This document shows positions 1 to 6,961 of a stretch of 8,249 bases of DNA, piece after piece. Both the position numbers and the translations under genes were made by a program. Under the pieces are notes generated by a model. The model was given only the letters and a program-made list of their open reading frames with translations. It had not been told where the DNA came from and made no database searches. Source of the DNA: Bacteroidales bacterium UBA1208. GTDB lineage: Bacteria; Bacteroidota; Bacteroidia; Bacteroidales; P3. How positions within the stretch are numbered: the stretch's first letter is position 1; every line of letters begins with the position of its first letter. Location of the stretch: positions 5,926 to 14,174 of the forward strand of contig DBXQ01000068.1 of the NCBI GenBank assembly GCA_002309955.1. Direction: 5' to 3'.

Positions 1-647
1 CCGTAGCGTGCCGAGGGGTTGCGGATAACCTCAATGCGGTCGATGCTGTTGGCCGGGAGGGTCTTGATGTATTGTTTGAGGGCCTCGCCTTCTAAATGAG
101 AGGGACGGTCGTTGATCCATACCGTCACGGATGAGCCGTTGAGGGTCACGTTGCCTTCAACGTCCACTTCGACTCCGGGAGAGTTCTGGAGAGCATCGCT
201 GGCATTGCCTGTCTGGATGGAAGCATCTTCGCTGACGTTGTAGAGGTCTTTTTCGCCATCGACGGCATAGAGGGGTTTCTGACTCACGATTTTCACTACA
301 TCGAGAAGCATGGCCCCTTCGCTCATTTCGGTGACACCCATGTCGATTTTTTCCAAATCGGAGTAGCCTTCGTTGCGGGTGTAGGGCACAGCCTTGAAGA
401 TGGTGGCATAGCCCATCGCCGAGAATCGCAAGATGGTGGGGACAGTGTCGTTCTGAAGGGTGTAGATGCCTTTTTGGTCGGTCACAGTGCCACGGATGAA
501 GATGCTGTCAGTGGCACGGAGCATGGCAACATTCGCATACATTACAGGTTGGCCATCTTTGCCTTTCAACGAACCGGTTATGGTTTGCTGGGCAAGGAGG
601 GTGGTGCTGAAACACATCAGGGTGAGGATAATGAGATGTTTTTTCAT
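1..647 (-). CDS. TonB-dependent outer-membrane beta-barrel receptor, N-terminal part (runs off left edge)
   Basis: Reading the minus strand from the ATG at 647-645 gives 215 uninterrupted codons to the window edge. Residues 1-20 (MKKHLIILTLMCFSTTLLAQ) form a typical signal peptide. Residues about 22-100 resemble the carboxypeptidase-regulatory-like beta-sandwich (TITGSLKGKDGQPVMYANV, then GTVTDQKGIYTL) found at the start of many Bacteroidota outer-membrane receptors. Residues about 145-215 look like a TonB plug domain: NASDALQNSPGVEVD, then VTLNGSSVTVWINDRPS, then SIDRIEVIRNPSARY. The combination of short CarboxypepD_reg-like domain, plug and no SusC signature suggests the 'outer membrane beta-barrel family protein' type rather than SusC, but the barrel is outside the window and the substrate cannot be told. 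The family imports ligands across the outer membrane using TonB energy. The gene is transcribed divergently from the nqr operon, and its codons are C-rich at third positions. Confidence 0.85.
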   Translation of the reverse strand, partial: MKKHLIILTLMCFSTTLLAQQTITGSLKGKDGQPVMYANVAMLRATDSIFIRGTVTDQKGIYTLQNDTVPTILRFSAMGYATIFKAVPYTRNEGYSDLEKIDMGVTEMSEGAMLLDVVKIVSQKPLYAVDGEKDLYNVSEDASIQTGNASDALQNSPGVEVDVEGNVTLNGSSVTVWINDRPSHLEGEALKQYIKTLPANSIDRIEVIRNPSARY

Positions 648-746
648 GAATATTGTTTTTGTGTTTTGCACAAGGTGCAGTCTTAATTATGTCGGGTATG
701 ATTTGATGGGATAAAAAGTTGCTGATAGTTAGTGCTATAAAGTGTT

Positions 747-775
747 CAAAAATAGTTAATGGATTTAAATTCCAA
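747..775 (-). promoter_or_regulatory. Candidate Bacteroides-type promoter for the receptor gene
   Basis: On the minus strand, 754-747 reads TATTTTTG, a full match to the Bacteroidota -7 consensus TAnnTTTG. A TTG (775-773) lies 18 nt upstream as a possible -33 element. The start of transcription would fall near 740, giving a leader of about 93 nt. A second perfect match, again TATTTTTG, lies at 787-780 but has no good -33 element. The region is AT-rich, so one of the two matches may be chance. Confidence 0.4.
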
Positions 776-793
776 GTTGCAAAAATACGATTT

Positions 794-825
794 TTTTAGA
801 TATTGAAATGTTTCTTTTAGATATT
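794..825. repeat. Exact 11-bp direct repeat, 21-bp period, between divergent promoters
   Basis: TTTTAGATATT occurs at 794-804 and again at 815-825. The start-to-start distance of 21 bp is two helical turns, so both copies would lie on the same DNA face. They sit between the candidate receptor promoter and the candidate nqr promoter, upstream of both. This is the geometry of a dimeric activator or repressor site, but the AT-rich background makes a chance repeat possible. No regulator family is assigned. Confidence 0.4.
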
Positions 826-872
826 TTTTTATAATTAGACAATTGTTTTTATGATAATCAAAGAAAAAATAT

Positions 873-880
873 TATCTTTG
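873..880 (+). promoter_or_regulatory. Candidate -7 element of the nqr operon promoter
   Basis: TATCTTTG at 873-880 matches the Bacteroidota -7 consensus TAnnTTTG exactly. The expected -33 position, 19 nt upstream, reads TTTATG (848-853), only a weak match to TTTG, so activator help is plausible. Transcription would start near 886-888, leaving a leader of about 190 nt before nqrA. It is the best plus-strand match I found by eye in the region. Confidence 0.5.
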
Positions 881-1015
881 CATCGCAAAACGATTTGGAC
901 GTTCCAGTGCAAGGGTTTATGGAGTAGTCATATGCAAGGTTTGGTGTATGTAAAAAGTATTTGATATTTATAGAATGTATTGGTGTTTGGCAGTTTTTTG
1001 CGAGGAGGAGAAGAG

Positions 1016-1072
1016 GTGTGGGGTGTGGAATGTGGGTCTGAAAAGATGATGATAAATTTGAAAAATAGTTAA
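1016..1072 (+). CDS. Possible 18-codon leader ORF directly upstream of nqrA
   Basis: A GTG at 1016 opens an 18-codon frame (MWGVECGSEKMMINLKNS if GTG is read as Met) that ends with TAA at 1070-1072, 5 nt before the nqrA ATG. A perfect AGGAGG lies at 1003-1008 with 7 nt to the GTG, ideal Shine-Dalgarno spacing. This suggests a leader peptide whose translation could deliver ribosomes to nqrA. Against it, the upstream tract is simply G-rich, GTG starts are less common, and this phylum uses Shine-Dalgarno pairing sparingly. An internal ATG ATG at 1046-1051 is another possible start. The peptide resembles nothing I know. Confidence 0.25.
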   Translation: MWGVECGSEKMMINLKNS

Positions 1073-1077
1073 TTAAT

Positions 1078-2508
1078 ATGATAAAGATAAAAAAAGGCCT
1101 CGATTTGCCGATGGAGGGTGCTGCGGAGTGTCGTGTCAGCGATGCCTGCGACATTGTAACCTTCGCAGTGAAGCCGACAGACTATGTGGGGTTGGTACCC
1201 CGTCTGTTGGTTGCTGAAGGAGACAAGGTGTCGGCAGGCGATGCGCTGATATGCGATAAGAATGACGATCGTATAAAGTTCGTCGCTCCTGTCGACGGTG
1301 AGGTGCAGGCAGTAGTGAGAGGCGAAAAACGTAAGCTTTTGGCTGTTGTGGTGAGGGGTAATGGAGAGTCGTCTCATGCGGCAGATTGTCAAGTGCCGCA
1401 AACTCTGGATGGACTATCGCTAAAAGAAAGTATGCTTAACAAGGGATTGTGGGCACTTCTGCGGCAACGGCCTTTCGGAACGGTTGCCAATCCCGACGAT
1501 TGCCCGAAAGCCATTGTGGTGAGTTGCTTCGACAGTGCCCCGTTGGCACCGGATTACGACTTTGCGCTGCAGGGCAGAGAGGATGATTTGTGCAAAGGGA
1601 TAGAAATGCTGACATTGCTGACAGAAGGAACGGTCTTTGTTTCATTCCGTCCCGGCCAGCGGTTGGCTAAGGTGGTGGAGCAGCATGTTACGTCCCATCG
1701 GGAGCGGGTCAGCATCCAGTATTTTGAAGGGCCACATCCTGCCGGCAATGTGGGAACGCAAATTGCATGCCTTTGTCCAATCAACAAGGGTGAGACGGTG
1801 TGGACAGTGAATGTGCAGGATGTTGCTGTGTTGGGGCATTGGGCCGCTACAGGTGTGTATTGTCCGGAGAGGGTAGTTGCCGTTGCAGGTTCGCAGGCAC
1901 GCAATCCACATTACTATCGGACAATGGCTGGAGCTTGTGTAGAGAGTTTGGTGAGAGCGCAGCTGTTTGATACATCTTATCCCGCCATGACTGGTGGCAG
2001 GGTTGTCCCTGAAGGTGTACGTGTAGTGTCGGGTAATGTGCTAAGCGGTACGCGGATTGAGCCCGATGGCTATCTGGGTGCCTACGACAATTTGTTGACT
2101 CTTTTGCCTGAGGGCGACTATTACGACTTTATGGGTTGGTTGTTGCCGGGGTTGAAGAAACATAGTTTCTCCCGTACGTTTGCGAGCGGGTTTGTGCCGC
2201 ACGGCATGAATTGGTTGTACCAGATGCTACCCGACTATCTACGACCCAAGTTTGACACCAATTTGCACGGAGGTGTACGTCCGTTGGTGTTCACTGGTAA
2301 TTTCGAGCGGGTGTTCCCGTTTGACATATATCCCTTGCAGCTTCTCAAGGCTTGTATTGTGGGGGATATAGAATTGATGGAGAAATTGGGGATTTACGAA
2401 GTGGAACCCGAGGATTTCGCCCTGTGCGAGTATATAGACCCGTCGAAGACGGATATACAGCCCATTGTCCGTGAGGCTTTGGAAATGCTGAGAAAGGAGG
2501 CTTTGTGA
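1078..2508 (+). CDS. nqrA: Na+-translocating NADH:quinone reductase subunit A
   Basis: This 476-residue protein is the peripheral cytoplasmic subunit A of Na+-NQR, the NADH-driven sodium pump that reduces quinone. It begins with the family pattern MIKIKKGLDLPMEGA. A barrel-sandwich/SLBB-like N-terminal part follows (VGLVPRLLVAEGDKVSAGDAL about 37-57, FVAPVDGEV 68-76). The signature FEGPHPAGNVGTQI lies at about 216-229. The C-terminus has the conserved stretch from FPFDIYPLQLLKA (413) through GDIELMEKLGIYEVEPEDFALCE to IVREALEMLRKEAL. Length is somewhat above the roughly 450 usual for the family. The ATG is preceded by an A/T-rich stretch without Shine-Dalgarno, which is normal in Bacteroidota. 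It is the first nqr gene and overlaps nqrB by one base (TGATG). Codons favour G and T at third positions, unlike the genes at the operon's end. Confidence 0.97.
   Translation: MIKIKKGLDLPMEGAAECRVSDACDIVTFAVKPTDYVGLVPRLLVAEGDKVSAGDALICDKNDDRIKFVAPVDGEVQAVVRGEKRKLLAVVVRGNGESSHAADCQVPQTLDGLSLKESMLNKGLWALLRQRPFGTVANPDDCPKAIVVSCFDSAPLAPDYDFALQGREDDLCKGIEMLTLLTEGTVFVSFRPGQRLAKVVEQHVTSHRERVSIQYFEGPHPAGNVGTQIACLCPINKGETVWTVNVQDVAVLGHWAATGVYCPERVVAVAGSQARNPHYYRTMAGACVESLVRAQLFDTSYPAMTGGRVVPEGVRVVSGNVLSGTRIEPDGYLGAYDNLLTLLPEGDYYDFMGWLLPGLKKHSFSRTFASGFVPHGMNWLYQMLPDYLRPKFDTNLHGGVRPLVFTGNFERVFPFDIYPLQLLKACIVGDIELMEKLGIYEVEPEDFALCEYIDPSKTDIQPIVREALEMLRKEAL
2494..2500 (+). promoter_or_regulatory. Shine-Dalgarno that fixes the nqrB start
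   Basis: AAGGAGG sits inside the last codons of nqrA, 7 nt before the ATG at 2508. A GTG in the same frame at 2505 would leave only 4 nt, so the ATG is preferred. Strong sites like this are infrequent in Bacteroidota. Confidence 0.6.
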
Positions 2509-3680
2509 TGTTTGACGGATTAAGAAAGTTTATTGATAAGATTAAGCCTGACTTTGTGGCTGGAGGAAGATTTGGCTGGCTGCAGAGCACGTTCGAGGCT
2601 TTTGAGACGTTTGCTTTTACACCTAACACTGTGACACGTCGCGGAAGTCATGTGCGCGACGGTGTGGATATGAAGCGTGCCATGATTACGGTGGTGATAG
2701 CTTTGATGCCAGCACTGCTGTTCGGCATGTGGAATATTGGTTTCCAGACATCGCTGAACGCCATGGACTGGCCATACGAACTGGGCACGGCCGCCAGCTG
2801 GTGGTATTGCTTATGGTTCGGATTCCTGCGAATGCTGCCCTTGATAGTGGTGAGCTACTTGGTGGGGCTGGGCATTGAGTTTATGTTTGCCCAGATACGT
2901 CACCATGAGGTGAATGAAGGCTATTTGGTCACGGGTTTGATTATCCCAATGATTGTGCCAGTCACGACTCCCTTGTGGCAGCTGGCATTGGCAGTTGCTT
3001 TTGCTGTGGTGATAGGCAAAGAGGTGTTTGGCGGTAGCGGGATGAATTTCCTCAACCCGGCATTGGTGGCGAGGGCATTCCTTTTCTTCAGCTATCCCAC
3101 CCATATGTCGGGTGACAGTGTGTGGATAGCAGCTGATTTGTGGGGTACGGATGCAATCACTGGAGCGACACCGCTGGGAGAACTGGCGGCAGGTTCCTGG
3201 CCTTCGGATAGTGCCCTCGACATGTTTATTGGTACCGTGGCGGGCAGCACCTGCGAGACTTCAGTCATTGCCATCTTATTAGGAGCCATAGTGCTATTGG
3301 TTAGCGGAATTGGAAGCTGGAGGATTATGCTTAGCGTGGTATTAGGTGGTGGAGCCATGGGATTGTTATTCAACCTCATCGGTGCCAATGACTACATGCA
3401 GTTGCCCTTCTACTATCATTTCCTGATGGGAGGTTTTGCTTTCGGTGCTGTGTTTATGGCTACCGACCCAGTGACTTCGGCACAGACCAATACCGGCAAA
3501 TGGATTTATGGTCTGCTGATAGGTGCTTTCGCAGTGATGTTGAGAGTGCTGAATCCTGCCTACCCCGAGGGAATGATGCTTAGTATATTGCTTATGAACT
3601 GCTTTGCACCGTTGATTGACCATTGTGTTGTGGCAAGGAATATCAAGAGAAGAGAGAAAAGAAAGGAGACTGCAAGATGA
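2508..3680 (+). CDS. nqrB: Na+-translocating NADH:quinone reductase subunit B
   Basis: NqrB (390 residues from the ATG at 2508) is the large membrane subunit, with about ten membrane helices, that carries a covalently bound FMN and forms much of the sodium path. Numbering from this ATG, TGAT at about 218-221 (context DAITGATPL) holds the threonine expected to be flavinylated by ApbE. HEVNEG (about 133-138) matches the region linked to quinone/Na+ handling in Vibrio NqrB. NFLNPALVARAFLFFSYP, GSTCETS, FMATDPVTSAQTNTGKW and the C-terminal GMMLSILLMNCFAPLID are all family-typical. The soluble N-terminus (1-55) and charged tail are as expected. It overlaps nqrA by one base and nqrC by four (ATGA), which suggests translational coupling. 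No apbE gene is seen in the window, so the flavin transferase must lie elsewhere. Confidence 0.97.
   Translation: MFDGLRKFIDKIKPDFVAGGRFGWLQSTFEAFETFAFTPNTVTRRGSHVRDGVDMKRAMITVVIALMPALLFGMWNIGFQTSLNAMDWPYELGTAASWWYCLWFGFLRMLPLIVVSYLVGLGIEFMFAQIRHHEVNEGYLVTGLIIPMIVPVTTPLWQLALAVAFAVVIGKEVFGGSGMNFLNPALVARAFLFFSYPTHMSGDSVWIAADLWGTDAITGATPLGELAAGSWPSDSALDMFIGTVAGSTCETSVIAILLGAIVLLVSGIGSWRIMLSVVLGGGAMGLLFNLIGANDYMQLPFYYHFLMGGFAFGAVFMATDPVTSAQTNTGKWIYGLLIGAFAVMLRVLNPAYPEGMMLSILLMNCFAPLIDHCVVARNIKRREKRKETAR
3662..3668 (+). promoter_or_regulatory. Shine-Dalgarno that fixes the nqrC start
   Basis: AAAGGAG lies in the last codons of nqrB, 8 nt before the ATG at 3677. It supports that start over an in-frame upstream start at 3623, which would add 18 residues before the membrane anchor and overlap nqrB by 58 bases. 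Confidence 0.6.
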
Positions 3681-4318
3681 AAACCTATAGCAACCGATAT
3701 ATATTCATCTATTCGGCTGTGCTTGTTATAGTTTCGGCATTGATACTTTCGGTAGTGTCCATAAGTCTTAAGCCGAGACAGGAGCGCAACCAAGCTGTGG
3801 AGAAAAAACAGATGATACTGAAAGCCGCAGGTATCGTCTCCACGACTCAGAACGCTGAGCAGTTATATGCAGATAATATTAGAGAAGTGAATATCCTTGA
3901 CCGTGACAGCCTGCCGGCCTATCTGTATGAGACGAATTGTATCATCCCTGTACACGGGACAGGCCTTTGGGGTCCCATTTGGGGATATATTTGTTTCAAC
4001 GAGGATTGGGTGATAGAGGGGGCTGTTTTCGACCACAAGGGCGAGACACCAGGTCTGGGCGGAGAGATTTCAACAGAGGCTTTTGCCCGACGGTTCATAG
4101 GCAAAAGCTGCACCGATTCATTGTTGACGCAGTTTGTTCCTATCGTGTTGAAAAAGAATGCCGACCCCAATTCGCTTCATGAGGTTGATGCCATCTCCGG
4201 TGGCACTATGACAAGCAATGGGGTGACAGCCATGCTCGAAGAGTGCCTGTCGCGATACCAAGAATATATGCTAACCAATGCAGGGTTGAATTCCCCAGCG
4301 AAGAATAGAAAACTATGA
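3677..4318 (+). CDS. nqrC: Na+-translocating NADH:quinone reductase subunit C
   Basis: From the ATG at 3677 the protein has 213 residues. It has one N-terminal membrane helix (about 8-30) followed by a soluble domain that carries the second covalent FMN of Na+-NQR. Family motifs are HGTGLWGPIWGY (93-104), HKGETPGLGGEIS (120-132) and, near the C-terminus, DAISGGTMTS (171-180). T177 in SGGT occupies the place of the flavinylated threonine of the usual SGAT motif. The start is chosen because it gives an ATGA overlap with nqrB, a well-spaced Shine-Dalgarno, and a normal short cytoplasmic N-terminus (MKTYSNRY). The gene also ends in an ATGA overlap with nqrD. The FMN relays electrons between the two iron-sulfur sites of the complex. 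Confidence 0.96.
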   Translation: MKTYSNRYIFIYSAVLVIVSALILSVVSISLKPRQERNQAVEKKQMILKAAGIVSTTQNAEQLYADNIREVNILDRDSLPAYLYETNCIIPVHGTGLWGPIWGYICFNEDWVIEGAVFDHKGETPGLGGEISTEAFARRFIGKSCTDSLLTQFVPIVLKKNADPNSLHEVDAISGGTMTSNGVTAMLEECLSRYQEYMLTNAGLNSPAKNRKL

Positions 4319-4935
4319 GCACAAAGAATATTGACCTTATAAAGATGCCGTTTAACAAGAATAACCCTGTCACTGTGCAGGTGTTGGGTATATGTTCTTG
4401 TCTGGCTGTTACGGCACAGCTGAAACCTGCTGTCGTAATGGCAGTCTCGGTTACAGTGGTGGTGGCTTTGGCCAACCTTATCATCTCTTTTCTACGTAAT
4501 ACTATCCCGCCACGAATCAGAATCATAGTGCAGTTGGTCGTGGTGTCGACCTTGGTTGTACTGGTAGACCAAGTGCTGAAGGCCTATGTCTATGATGTTA
4601 GCAAGCAACTCTCGGTCTTTGTGGGACTGATTATCACTAACTGTATCGTAATGGGACGACTGGAAGCTTTCGCCATGAGCAATCCTCCATTGCCTTCGCT
4701 GTGCGATGGTATAGGCAATGGCCTTGGCTATAGCATTATCCTCATTATTCTGGGATTTCTGCGTGAGCTTTTCGGCAGTGGTAGCCTTTGGGGGTATCCT
4801 GTCATGGAGAAGTTGGGATTTTATCATTTCGGCTACGAGAACAATGGCCTTATGATTATGCCTCCCATGGCGCTTATCCTTGTCGGCATTATCATTTGGG
4901 TGCAGCGTACACGTAACAAAGACCTCTGTGAATAA
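4315..4935 (+). CDS. nqrD: Na+-translocating NADH:quinone reductase subunit D
   Basis: NqrD (206 residues) is a six-helix membrane subunit that pairs with the homologous NqrE. Between them they hold an iron-sulfur centre within the membrane. The expected cysteine ligands are visible: C27 in GICSCLAVT and C110 in TNCIVMGRLEAFA (counterparts of Vibrio NqrD C29 and C112). SLCDGIGNGLGY and LRELFGSGS are also family-typical. C29 (GICSC) is an additional nearby cysteine. The ATG overlaps the nqrC stop by four bases. No Shine-Dalgarno precedes it (gaagaatagaaaact), so coupling to nqrC translation is likely. A 54-nt gap follows before nqrE. Confidence 0.97.
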   Translation: MSTKNIDLIKMPFNKNNPVTVQVLGICSCLAVTAQLKPAVVMAVSVTVVVALANLIISFLRNTIPPRIRIIVQLVVVSTLVVLVDQVLKAYVYDVSKQLSVFVGLIITNCIVMGRLEAFAMSNPPLPSLCDGIGNGLGYSIILIILGFLRELFGSGSLWGYPVMEKLGFYHFGYENNGLMIMPPMALILVGIIIWVQRTRNKDLCE

Positions 4936-4989
4936 ATGTGGAGATGTGATTTGCTAACACAATAGCACACAAACAAAAACGAAAACAAT

Positions 4990-5604
4990 ATGGAATATAT
5001 CAATATTTTCATCAAGTCTATCTTTGTAGACAATATGATTTTCGCCTTTTTCTTGGGTATGTGTTCTTATTTGGCCGTATCCAAGACGGTGAAAACTTCG
5101 GCGGGATTAGGTATTGCCGTTACATTCGTTTTGTTGATTACGGTACCTGTCAACTATCTCGTCAATAAGTATCTTCTTGCCCCTGGGGCTTTGGTGTGGA
5201 TTAGCCCTTCGTTTTCCACTGTCGACCTTTCATTTCTCAGCCTGATTATGTTCATCGCCGTGATCGCAGCCATCGTTCAGATTGTGGAGATGGTTGTTGA
5301 GAAATTTTCACCGGCATTGTACAACTCGTTGGGTATCTTCCTGCCATTGATAGCTGTGAACTGTGCGGTGATGAGTGGTTCGCTGTTCATGCAGGAACGC
5401 GCTTACCGTAATATGGGCGAAGTGCTTTGTTTTTCGCTGGGCAGTGGCATAGGTTGGTTCCTTGCCATCGTGGCTATTGCTGCCATCCGTGAGAAACTGC
5501 GTTACAGCCATATCCCGCCGGCTTTGAAAGGGGTAGGCATCACTTTCATCATCACGGGTCTTATGGGTCTGGCTTTTATGAGTTTTATGGGTATTAAATT
5601 GTGA
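4990..5604 (+). CDS. nqrE: Na+-translocating NADH:quinone reductase subunit E
   Basis: NqrE (204 residues, about six membrane helices) is the inverted-topology partner of NqrD. Its iron-sulfur ligands are C25 in GMCSYLAVSK and C125 in AVNCAVMSGSLFMQER, matching Vibrio NqrE C26 and C120. The conserved MEYINIFIKSIFVDNMIF start and a GITFIITGLMGLAFMSF C-terminal helix support a full-length protein. The start codon follows an A-rich, SD-free stretch (aaaacgaaaacaat). The 54-nt gap from nqrD (4936-4989) shows no TAnnTTTG promoter and no terminator hairpin, so the operon probably continues across it. Confidence 0.97.
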   Translation: MEYINIFIKSIFVDNMIFAFFLGMCSYLAVSKTVKTSAGLGIAVTFVLLITVPVNYLVNKYLLAPGALVWISPSFSTVDLSFLSLIMFIAVIAAIVQIVEMVVEKFSPALYNSLGIFLPLIAVNCAVMSGSLFMQERAYRNMGEVLCFSLGSGIGWFLAIVAIAAIREKLRYSHIPPALKGVGITFIITGLMGLAFMSFMGIKL

Positions 5605-5632
5605 CTCGGTAACTTGAAAATTTACAATCAAT

Positions 5633-6931
5633 ATGGCTACAACAATACTTACCGCTCTTATTGTCACCGTCATCATTATCCTGTTATTGGTTGCACTGTT
5701 GTTGGTGTTGCGTGCCAAGCTTATACCACAGGGTAATGTAACTATCACTATCAACGACGATAAGAAACTAACTGTCCCTACGGGCAACACGCTCATCTCC
5801 ACTCTTGCCGAACAGCATGTATATTTGCCTTCAGCTTGTGGTGGCAAAGGCTCGTGTGGTCAGTGCAAATGCCGTGTACTTGAAGGGGGTGGTTCCATTC
5901 TCCCTACCGAAGTGGGCTTTTTCAGCCGTAAACAAATTCAAGATCATTGGCGTCTTGGCTGTCAGGTGAAAGTGAAAGAGGATCTCAAAATAGCAGTGCC
6001 TCAATCTATTCTGAGCATCAAAGAATATGAGTGTACGGTCATTTCTAACCGCAATGTCGCTACCTTTATCAAAGAGTTCAAAGTGCAGCTTCCTCCGGGC
6101 GAGCACATGGATTTCGCTCCAGGTTCGTATGCTCAGATTAAGATTCCGAAGTTCAACATCAGTTATGCCGATTACGACCGCGGCTTGATAGGGGAGGAGT
6201 ATGTGCCTGCATGGGAGAAATTCAACATGTTTTCGTTACGTTGTGTCAACACCGAACCCACAGTTCGCGCTTACTCTATGGCCAACTACCCAGACGAAGG
6301 CGACGTGTTCATGCTCACTGTGCGTATTGCCACGCCCCCGTTCAAACCCGACCGCTCAGGCTTCATGAATGTCAATCCAGGTATTGCCTCGTCCTATATC
6401 TTCTCGCTTAAGCCGGGCGACAAAGTCATCATGTCCGGTCCATATGGCGAATTCCATGTCAAGGAACATCCTGCCGACATGGTGGACAAACCCGAGATGA
6501 TTTGGGTTGGTGGTGGCGCTGGTATGGCTCCGTTACGTGCCCAGATTATGCACATGACCCGCACGCTGCACACTACCGACCGTCAGATGCATTACTTCTA
6601 TGGTGCCCGTGCGCTGAACGAGGTGTTCTATCTCGACGACTTCCACCAGTTGGAACGTGATTTCTCCAACTTCCATTTCCATCTGGCTCTCGACCGTCCC
6701 GACCCTGCTGCCGATGCTGCAGGCGTGCCCTATACTGCCGGCTTCGTGCACAACGTAATGTACGACACTTACCTCAAGAACCATCCCGCCCCCGAGGATA
6801 TAGAGTACTACATGTGCGGACCGGGACCCATGAGTTCGGCGGTAGTCAATATGCTCGACAATCTGGGTGTAGCTCCCGAGAACATCCTCTACGACGACTT
6901 CGGTGGCGGAGCCCCTGCCGGTAAAAAATAA
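5633..6931 (+). CDS. nqrF: Na+-translocating NADH:quinone reductase subunit F (NADH dehydrogenase, FAD and 2Fe-2S)
   Basis: NqrF (432 residues) is the electron-entry subunit: it oxidises NADH at FAD and passes electrons to a 2Fe-2S centre. One N-terminal membrane helix (about 5-27) anchors it. A ferredoxin domain follows with ligands C69, C75, C78 (ACGGKGSCGQC) and C110 (RLGC), almost the same numbering as Vibrio NqrF. The FAD motif RAYS is at 212-215, the NAD-binding region includes WVGGGAGMAPLR (291-302), and YYMCGPGPM (392-400) ends the reductase domain with C395. The tail DDFGGGAPAGKK is slightly longer than the usual DDFG ending. The protein is about 25 residues longer than the Vibrio form, including a loop around 174-200. 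It starts 28 nt after nqrE without Shine-Dalgarno. Confidence 0.98.
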   Translation: MATTILTALIVTVIIILLLVALLLVLRAKLIPQGNVTITINDDKKLTVPTGNTLISTLAEQHVYLPSACGGKGSCGQCKCRVLEGGGSILPTEVGFFSRKQIQDHWRLGCQVKVKEDLKIAVPQSILSIKEYECTVISNRNVATFIKEFKVQLPPGEHMDFAPGSYAQIKIPKFNISYADYDRGLIGEEYVPAWEKFNMFSLRCVNTEPTVRAYSMANYPDEGDVFMLTVRIATPPFKPDRSGFMNVNPGIASSYIFSLKPGDKVIMSGPYGEFHVKEHPADMVDKPEMIWVGGGAGMAPLRAQIMHMTRTLHTTDRQMHYFYGARALNEVFYLDDFHQLERDFSNFHFHLALDRPDPAADAAGVPYTAGFVHNVMYDTYLKNHPAPEDIEYYMCGPGPMSSAVVNMLDNLGVAPENILYDDFGGGAPAGKK

Positions 6932-6961
6932 CAGGGAACCCTTGTTGGTAAATAAAGTCAC

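Larger units (their letters stand above)
648..1077. other. Divergent intergenic regulatory region (430 nt)
   Basis: This gene-poor stretch separates the minus-strand receptor from nqrA. Positions about 700-890 are very AT-rich and hold the candidate promoters for both directions and an 11-bp direct repeat, all listed separately. Further elements seen are an 8-bp palindrome ACAATTGT at 839-846 and an inverted repeat TGAT-A-ATCA at 852-860, which lies where the -33 region of the nqr promoter should be. Positions about 887-1077 would be a leader of roughly 190 nt. Its second half contains a purine- and G-rich tract (1002-1036) and a possible small ORF. No tRNA, riboswitch class or strong hairpin was recognised by eye. 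Confidence 0.6.

Noticed and set aside
466..714. Plus-strand small frames across the start of the receptor gene
   Set aside because: They are antisense to the signal peptide and N-terminal domain of the receptor, which reads cleanly on the minus strand.
858..1154. 98-codon minus-strand frame in the nqrA upstream region
   Set aside because: It overlaps the nqrA start and the candidate promoter, and its composition reflects AT-rich noncoding DNA with no family resemblance.
5016..5031. GTCTA-N6-TAGAC hairpin and a TATCTTTG promoter-like match at the start of nqrE
   Set aside because: Both lie inside conserved coding sequence (KSIFVDN), the stem is only 5 bp, and there is no -33 element at the right distance, so coincidence is likelier than an internal promoter.
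5308..5847. 179-codon minus-strand frame across the end of nqrE and start of nqrF
   Set aside because: It covers parts of two unmistakable conserved genes and has no promoter or known motif of its own.
6931..6946. GGGAACCC inverted repeat after the nqrF stop as a terminator
   Set aside because: The perfect stem leaves a 2-nt loop, the alternative stem is short with a bulge, and no T-run follows.
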